A stretch of DNA of 11,329 nt from Corynebacterium kroppenstedtii. Lineage in GTDB: Bacteria > Actinomycetota > Actinomycetes > Mycobacteriales > Mycobacteriaceae. The notes beneath the pieces are model-generated. The model was not told where the DNA came from. It did not search any database and was given only the letters and a program-made list of their open reading frames with translations. Below are positions 6,386-11,329 of this stretch, piece by piece. Position numbers and translations under genes: made by a program. The stretch is from positions 1-11,329 of the forward strand of contig NZ_QFRA01000046.1 of NCBI RefSeq assembly GCF_003243515.1, written 5' to 3'. The number at the start of each line of letters is the position of its first letter. Position 1 is the stretch's first letter.

Positions 6386-6993
6386 CCTTTGCGGGATAGC
6401 TCCCGGTCACGGAGTTGTTTTTCGGTCAACAATTCATACTTGTCGGGCACGCGGGAAACGCGGACTGCTTTGAATGTCCACAGTTTGTTGACCACAAAGT
6501 TCACGGGCATGGCCACAAAAATGCCGATCAGGTTGGCCCAATACAGTTGGTTTCGGAGCCCGGTGGAGCTGTCGAAAATTCGGGGAGAAAGCTCCAGCGG
6601 GGATGTCGGGTTCATCAGTAGGGTCATCACGATTTGCGAGACCACCCAGCTCAGCAGGCCGACAGCGAAGAAGGCCAGGAATTCGCGGAGCCAGCGGCCG
6701 TGGCCATGAGACTTGAACGTCCACCAACGGTTGATTTGGAAATTCCAGGTGTTTGCCACGACGAACGCGATGGTTGCGAAAATGTGGTACCAGCGCAGGT
6801 GGAAGCGGGTTCCTAGAAGGTTGAGCACGGTGTCATGTGGTGTGACATCAAACCCCCAGCCGAAGAGCTTGTTCGCGATCACCAAAGCCACCATGTTCAC
6901 GATGACTCCCGAGCCGCCGACCAGCCCAAACTTGATGAACTGGATAAGTGTGTTCCCGTACCGGGAAATCACGATCGATGATCGCTCGCCCAC
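6382..6993 (-). CDS. GtrA-like four-helix membrane protein
   Basis: This 203-residue protein shows four hydrophobic helices, at about 17-44, 70-89, 104-127 and 148-170. Each half ends in the family signature: NTWNFQINRWWTFK (81-94) and NFVVNKLWTFK (165-175). The GtrA/DPMS-associated family is thought to help present or flip polyprenyl-linked sugars for cell-wall or surface glycan assembly, and actinobacterial members have been linked to arabinan synthesis. The exact substrate cannot be told here. The GTG start at 6993-6991 follows GGAG at 5-nt spacing. Residues 174-203 form a charged cytoplasmic tail. The gene lies downstream of glnE on the same strand with a 144-bp gap, so it probably has its own promoter. 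The TTAG overlap with the convergent marR leaves no room for a terminator between them. Confidence 0.85.
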   Translation of the reverse strand: MGERSSIVISRYGNTLIQFIKFGLVGGSGVIVNMVALVIANKLFGWGFDVTPHDTVLNLLGTRFHLRWYHIFATIAFVVANTWNFQINRWWTFKSHGHGRWLREFLAFFAVGLLSWVVSQIVMTLLMNPTSPLELSPRIFDSSTGLRNQLYWANLIGIFVAMPVNFVVNKLWTFKAVRVSRVPDKYELLTEKQLRDRELSRKG

Positions 6994-6998
6994 ATTAA

Positions 6999-7002
6999 CT
7001 CC
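6999..7002 (-). promoter_or_regulatory. Ribosome binding site deciding the GTG start of the gtrA-like gene
   Basis: The minus strand reads GGAG, 5 nt, then GTG. An ATG overlapping one base upstream (TTAATGTG) is in another frame, so the GTG is the only reasonable start near this site. Confidence 0.65.
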
Positions 7003-7032
7003 GTACTATTTTGTCACTCATGTCCTGCATGC

Positions 7033-7048
7033 GCCGGCCAGGCCCGGC
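7033..7048. other. GC-rich hairpin between glnE and the gtrA-like gene
   Basis: GCCGG (7033-7037) pairs with CCGGC (7044-7048) around CCAGGC, and the outer CATGTC (7019-7024) / GACATG (7051-7056) can extend the fold. No U-run follows on the minus strand, so it is not a standard intrinsic terminator for glnE. It may shape the leader of the gtrA-like transcript. Confidence 0.35.
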
Positions 7049-7137
7049 CAGACATGGATACTCTAACGAATCCGCGACACCTGTCGACAACTCCACGCCG
7101 TGACATTTATCGCTCTTACGCTTCCTCTGACGGGGAC

Positions 7138-10100
7138 TCAGCGATGCATAAACTCATCCTCCCCCCAGAAGACCCGATCGATTACTTTCCTCGCTTGGCG
7201 GGTAACTTTCAAGTAGTTGTCCAAAAACTCCTGGTAGTGCTCGGGTTCCCACCCCGCGGCGCCAGCTGTGTGCGCCAGCGCGGCACCCGGCTCGGGTAGC
7301 TGATCGGTCCGCTTTCCGCGTACCAAGACAAGGGCATTGCGTGCTTTCGTCGCTGTTTGCCATGCGGTGCGGAGGGTTTCACAATCCTCGGGTTCAAGCA
7401 GCCCGACGTTTTCGATAGCTCGGAGGGTCGCCATCGTGGACGTGTTGTGCAGCTCCGGGTACTCATGCGCGTGTTGGAGGGTCAGCAGCTGCACTGTCCA
7501 TTCAATGTCGGTCAAGGCACCGCGGCCCAGTTTCGTGTGGGTGTTGCGGTTGGCCCCACGAGGAAGACGTTCTTCATCGACGCGGGCTTTCATGCGGCGG
7601 ACTTCCCTCACCGTCGCATCGCTCACACCGCCCTCCGGGTAGCGGAACTTGTCGATCATATGGAGGAAGCGGCGGCCTAAATCTTCATCGCCGGCGATCC
7701 ACGTCGCACGCAGTAGCGCCTGTACTTCCCAAGTTTCGCCCCACCGTTCGTAGTACGCGTGGTACGAGTTCAGTGTCCGCACGGTCGGGCCGTTACGTCC
7801 CTCGGGGCGGAGGTCAAGATCGACGTCCAAGCGGGGGTCCTGCGAGAGTTTCGCTAGCCGACGTCGCACAGCGTCGCCGATCCCGATGGCCCATTTCACG
7901 ACGTCTGCTTCGCTCACGTCATCGTGGGCGGGCTCGCAGACAAACAGCACGTCGGCGTCCGATCCGTAGCCCAGCTCGCCCCCACCGAGGCGCCCCATGC
8001 CAATGACCGTCATCGTCGCCGGGATTGGTTCGTCGGGGTGTGTGGCCGTCCACCCGTGGATCTCCGCGTAGAGGGCCGCTTCCAGCACCGCGTCCCATAC
8101 GAGGGACAAGCTGTGGCACACGTCGGCCAGGGACATCAGCCCCAACAGATCGGCACACGCGATGCGGGCTAATTCCTTTCGACGTAGCGACCGGGCCGCT
8201 GCAATCGCTTTATCGGGATCTTTGTGTCTGCTCGCTGTGGTGACGAGAGACCGCGTCACCGTGGACGCGCTGACCTCCGTGAGCTTCGGGCCGTTGGCGC
8301 CGTCGCCAAGAAGTTTGACGACGTTCGGCGCGGCCAGAATTAAGTCCGTGGCGTAGGGCGAGGTTCCCAAAATGTGCATGAGGCGACGGCCAACGATCCC
8401 CTCGTCCCGGAGCATCCTGAGGAACCACGGGTCGTGGTAGAGCACGTCGGAGAGTTTGCGGTATGCCAGGAGGCCCGCGTCGGGGTCGGAGGTGTCGCCC
8501 AACCACTCCATGAGGGTGGGGAGCAGCATCGCTTGGATGCGATCCTTCCGGGTTGTCCCCGAGGCCAGCGCTTTGAGGTGCTCGTACGCGCGATCCGGGA
8601 ACTGATATCCCAGCACGGCTAGCTGGCGGCGGGCGGCGTCGGGAGACAGTCGCGCAGTTTCGTCGTCGATAAGAGCGACGGCATTGAGCAGTGGCCGGAA
8701 GAAGAGTTTGTTGTGCAGGCTGTGAATTTGGCGCGATGCTCGCCCGATGAGCTTTTTCAGCGATTCGATGCTCGTCATGGAGGAGGTCGAGCCGATGCCG
8801 CACGAGCGCGCGAGCCATCGGAGTGCGTCCTCGTCGTCGGGCTCAGGCAGCATGTGTGTGCGTTTGATCCGCTGCAGCTGAAGCCGGTGCTCCAGTAAAC
8901 GCACGAATTCATAGCAGGCGATCAGCTGCGAGCCATCTTCCCGGCCGACGTATCCTCCGCGGATGAGGGCCTGAAGAGCACTGATTGTCGATCGGACACG
9001 CAAATCGGGGTCGATCCGGCCATGGACCATCTGCAGCATTTGAACTGCGAATTCGACATCCCTCAGGCCACCGACACCGAGTTTGAGTTCCCGCGCTTGC
9101 TGTTCTTTCGGAATGTTGTCGATGACTCTGCGCCGCATATGTTGGGTGTCGTCAACAAATGAGTCGCGTTGGGAGGCCTGCCACACGTGCGGCTGTATCG
9201 CTTGAACATAGGCTTTGCCTAAATCCATGGCGCCGGTCATGGGGCGGGCCTTGAGCTGTGCCTGAAACTCCCAGGTATCGGCCCACCGTTCGTAATAGCT
9301 CAGGTGGCTCTCAAGCGTGCGGACGAGTGCGCCACTTTTACCTTCGGGGCGGAGAGCCGCATCCACTTCGAAAAAACACCGGGAGCCAACTTTGATGAAC
9401 TCGCTGGCCACACGGGTCGTTTTCGCATCGGCGGTCTCGCCTACGAAGATGACGTCGACGTCGGAGATGTAGTTCAGTTCGCGCGCACCGCACTTCCCCA
9501 TCGCGATGACCGCCAGCCGGGCATCCACAGCATTGTTGTCTGGGTACACCGTGGCGACGGCTACCGCGAGTGCCGCTGTGAGCGCTGCGTCGGCGAGATC
9601 AGATACTGCGGCCGAGACCTCGACGAATCCCATCGGATGGGCCATCGCGCGCTTTTCGTCGGGCGACGCCGAGGCTGCGCCTTCGCTACCGTCCTCTCCC
9701 CCGTGTGTCGCTGAAGTGCCAGCCCGCGGTGAGCCACGTCGGTCATCACCGTCGGGTTGAGATTGCTGAAAAACCCCGGACGGTATGGTGCTGGCCAAAT
9801 CAGAGGCGGCGATGCGCATCAGTAGCGTGCGATACGTCATCTTGAGTTGGGTATATGCCGCGGTACCGGTTATTCCTGCGCGGTACATCCCGGCGTGAGA
9901 AATCCGCGGATCGACCGAAACTTCCCGGACAGAGCCTTCACCCGACTGCGATGATGGCCTGGACGATGACCTGTTGTCTGGGGCCCCTGCTTCGTTCTTC
10001 CCCTGTTCGTTCCCCTTGGCCGAAGCCAAAGCCTCGGACGTCCCCGACTCCTCAGCTCCCGGTTTCGCAATGGGCTCCGCCTCGACCGACGAAAGCATCG

Positions 10101-10518
10101 CTGCCATCATGTCCTCCCTGTGCGGGATCGGGTCGGCGAATGATCTCCACAGGTGGGGGTTCGCCACGAGGTGATCCCCGAGCGCCGCAGAGCCCCCGAC
10201 CAGCGCGAGCACACGCGACCGTACGACCTCGTTGTTCCGCATTGCGTCAAGAAAAGCAGTGGCTTCGTCGGAACCCGGCTTGAGGTTTTCGTTCAGCCGG
10301 TAAAGGGTGTTGAGAGCCAATTCCGGGTCGCCGACATTGGCCAGGAGGTACAGGAGGCCGAGCGAATCCTGGTTATCCCACCCCAGTTTTTCGAGGTCGG
10401 ACGCTGCGTGGGGGCTGGTCAAACCCAAGGTGGACGGTGATGGCACAGCAGATCGTGTTCCGCGTGCCGTCCGCAGTCGTAGTTCGGAGAGTCGGTGGGG
10501 AGCGGGGAAGAAAGTCAT
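7138..10518 (-). CDS. glnE: Bifunctional glutamine synthetase adenylyltransferase/deadenylylase
   Basis: GlnE attaches AMP to the active-site-loop tyrosine of GlnA under nitrogen sufficiency and removes it under limitation, guided by PII (GlnK) and glutamine in enteric models. The 1126-residue protein shows the expected duplicated layout. The N-terminal deadenylylase nucleotidyltransferase domain has GKCGARELNYISDVDVIF (341-358; Asp353, Asp355) and ALRPEGKSG (388-396). A regulatory helical linker follows (about 450-720). The C-terminal adenylylase domain has GMGRLGGGELGYGSDADVLF (840-859; Asp854, Asp856) and DLDLRPEGRNG (900-910). Two low-complexity insertions, about 146-200 and 248-292, lie in the N-terminal half and account for its being longer than the roughly 1045 residues I recall in C. 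glutamicum. The ATG at 10518 has only a weak ribosome binding site. It is 37 nt after the glnA2 stop, probably co-transcribed and perhaps translationally dependent. Its substrate is encoded at 640-2076. Confidence 0.97.
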   Translation of the reverse strand: MTFFPAPHRLSELRLRTARGTRSAVPSPSTLGLTSPHAASDLEKLGWDNQDSLGLLYLLANVGDPELALNTLYRLNENLKPGSDEATAFLDAMRNNEVVRSRVLALVGGSAALGDHLVANPHLWRSFADPIPHREDMMAAMLSSVEAEPIAKPGAEESGTSEALASAKGNEQGKNEAGAPDNRSSSRPSSQSGEGSVREVSVDPRISHAGMYRAGITGTAAYTQLKMTYRTLLMRIAASDLASTIPSGVFQQSQPDGDDRRGSPRAGTSATHGGEDGSEGAASASPDEKRAMAHPMGFVEVSAAVSDLADAALTAALAVAVATVYPDNNAVDARLAVIAMGKCGARELNYISDVDVIFVGETADAKTTRVASEFIKVGSRCFFEVDAALRPEGKSGALVRTLESHLSYYERWADTWEFQAQLKARPMTGAMDLGKAYVQAIQPHVWQASQRDSFVDDTQHMRRRVIDNIPKEQQARELKLGVGGLRDVEFAVQMLQMVHGRIDPDLRVRSTISALQALIRGGYVGREDGSQLIACYEFVRLLEHRLQLQRIKRTHMLPEPDDEDALRWLARSCGIGSTSSMTSIESLKKLIGRASRQIHSLHNKLFFRPLLNAVALIDDETARLSPDAARRQLAVLGYQFPDRAYEHLKALASGTTRKDRIQAMLLPTLMEWLGDTSDPDAGLLAYRKLSDVLYHDPWFLRMLRDEGIVGRRLMHILGTSPYATDLILAAPNVVKLLGDGANGPKLTEVSASTVTRSLVTTASRHKDPDKAIAAARSLRRKELARIACADLLGLMSLADVCHSLSLVWDAVLEAALYAEIHGWTATHPDEPIPATMTVIGMGRLGGGELGYGSDADVLFVCEPAHDDVSEADVVKWAIGIGDAVRRRLAKLSQDPRLDVDLDLRPEGRNGPTVRTLNSYHAYYERWGETWEVQALLRATWIAGDEDLGRRFLHMIDKFRYPEGGVSDATVREVRRMKARVDEERLPRGANRNTHTKLGRGALTDIEWTVQLLTLQHAHEYPELHNTSTMATLRAIENVGLLEPEDCETLRTAWQTATKARNALVLVRGKRTDQLPEPGAALAHTAGAAGWEPEHYQEFLDNYLKVTRQARKVIDRVFWGEDEFMHR

Positions 10519-10536
10519 GGGATCACGTGCTTTCGT

Positions 10537-10548
10537 GTCTGATCAGAC
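10537..10548. other. Perfect 12-bp palindrome in the glnA2-glnE gap
   Basis: GTCTGATCAGAC is perfectly self-complementary and lies between the glnA2 stop and the glnE start. As RNA it could form only a 4-bp stem with a GATC loop; as DNA it could be a protein site. No U-run follows, so it is not a terminator. Confidence 0.4.
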
Positions 10549-10554
10549 CTGTCT

Positions 10555-11329
10555 TTAGTAGTCCAGCGTGGTGTCCAACTCCCATGGCGTGACCTGGCTT
10601 TGGTAATCATGCCATTCCTGCCATTTGTTGCGGAGGAAATACTCGAAAACATGCTCACCGAGGGTGTCCGCAACAAGTTCTGAGCGCTCCATTTCACGGA
10701 GTGCTTCATCTAACGACGTCGGAAGGTCGCGGTAACCAAGCGCGCGACGTTCCCTGCGTGTCAAGGACGATATGTCGTCCTCAGCCTGGGGCGGGAGGTC
10801 GTAGCCTTCGCGCACGCCTTTCAATCCCGCCGCGAGGAGCACCGAAAATGCCAGGTAGGGGTTACATGCGCAGTCGGGGCTTCTGACCTCAACGCGACGT
10901 GATGAGGCTTTTGTCGAGGTGTATCGGGGTACACGAACCAACGCTGATCGGTTAGACAGACCCCATGTTGCCGACGTCGGTGCCTCATCTCCGAAGACCA
11001 CGCGCTTGTACGAGTTGACCCACTGGTTCGTCACAGCCGAAATCTCGTTGGCGTGCTCCAAAATTCCGGCGACAAAGGACCGCGCGGTGGCCGACAAGTT
11101 GAATTCATCATCGGGATCGTGGAATGCGTTGGTGTCGCCTTCAAAGAGAGACATGTGGGTGTGCATGGCGGAGCCCGCTCTGTTAGCAAAAGGTTTCGGC
11201 ATAAACGTCGCCCGCACCCCGCTTTGCAACGCGACCTGCTTAATGAGGAAGCGGAAGGTCATAATGTTGTCGGCCATGGACAGCACATCGTCGTAGCGGA
11301 GGTCGATTTCTTGCTGCCCCGGCGCGGTT
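10555..11329 (-). CDS. glnA2: Glutamine synthetase type I paralogue GlnA2 (N-terminal part beyond the window)
   Basis: The frame is open to the window edge and gives the last 257 residues; an internal ATG at 11286 is not the real start. The visible sequence opens with APGQQEIDLRYDDVLSMADN, the glutamate-binding region. It continues through MPKPFANRAGSAMHTHMSLF (metal/ATP motif with HTH in place of HAH), NSYKRVVFGDEAPT, RSALVRVP and RRVEVRSPDCACNPYLAFSVLL, and ends TTLDY. These are features of actinobacterial GlnA2, shorter and distinct from GlnA1. I recall that loss of C. glutamicum glnA2 gave no glutamine phenotype, so whether the protein makes glutamine or acts on another amine/glutamate substrate is open. 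A tyrosine equivalent in position to the GlnA1 adenylylation site is present (GYDLPPQAEDD). It precedes glnE by 36 nt, so the two form a likely operon. Confidence 0.93.
   Translation of the reverse strand, partial: TAPGQQEIDLRYDDVLSMADNIMTFRFLIKQVALQSGVRATFMPKPFANRAGSAMHTHMSLFEGDTNAFHDPDDEFNLSATARSFVAGILEHANEISAVTNQWVNSYKRVVFGDEAPTSATWGLSNRSALVRVPRYTSTKASSRRVEVRSPDCACNPYLAFSVLLAAGLKGVREGYDLPPQAEDDISSLTRRERRALGYRDLPTSLDEALREMERSELVADTLGEHVFEYFLRNKWQEWHDYQSQVTPWELDTTLDY

Noticed and set aside
7033..7048. GC-rich hairpin as intrinsic terminator of glnE
   Set aside because: The stem is short and no U-run follows on the minus strand, so it is kept only as a structural element.
9304..9714. Plus-strand frame antisense to glnE
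   Set aside because: Composition and position mark it as a shadow of glnE; no start signal or motif.
1..11329. Search for mobile elements, CRISPR arrays, tRNA genes, toxin-antitoxin or defence genes
   Set aside because: No transposase, integrase, regular repeat-spacer pattern, tRNA-like cloverleaf or known defence domain was seen; the window is filled by metabolic and regulatory genes.

Overview
The window looks like a stretch of chromosome from a Corynebacterium or a close relative. It is moderately GC-rich and uses several GTG starts. The proteins, read by eye, resemble the corynebacterial versions of glnA, thrC, glnE and glnA2, and the order glnA ... thrC ... glnE-glnA2 is the one I recall from Corynebacterium glutamicum. 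I could not run a search, so the genus is an inference.

Layout, left to right. At 1-384 (minus) is the N-terminal part of a small RDD-family membrane protein. A 255-bp divergent intergenic region follows, then glnA (640-2076, plus), the main glutamine synthetase. A strong bidirectional terminator (2118-2159) separates it from the convergent thrC (threonine synthase, 2201-3649, minus). Upstream of thrC on the same strand is a pyruvate:quinone oxidoreductase (pqo/poxB, 3752-5509, minus). It is divergent, across 360 bp rich in dyads and phased repeats, from a MarR-family regulator (5870-6385, plus). That regulator overlaps by 4 bp, tail to tail, a GtrA-like four-helix membrane protein (6382-6993, minus). 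The window ends with the nitrogen-control pair glnE (7138-10518, minus) and glnA2 (10555 to beyond the edge, minus), 36-37 bp apart and probably one operon.

How the genes work together. glnA makes glutamine from glutamate, ammonium and ATP, and carries the tyrosine (Tyr406) that the glnE product adenylylates and deadenylylates, so enzyme and modifier sit about 5 kb apart. glnA2 is a second glutamine synthetase-like protein. thrC completes threonine synthesis and pqo oxidises pyruvate to acetate with quinone reduction. These are metabolic neighbours rather than members of one pathway. The pqo-marR-gtrA block, between thrC and glnE, may be a lineage-specific insertion, because I recall pqo at a distant locus in C. 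glutamicum.

I see no mobile element, CRISPR array, tRNA, rRNA, phage gene or defence cassette, and no evidence for a wholly new system. The most unusual parts are the pqo/marR control region, with an apparently leaderless marR, and two low-complexity insertions in GlnE.
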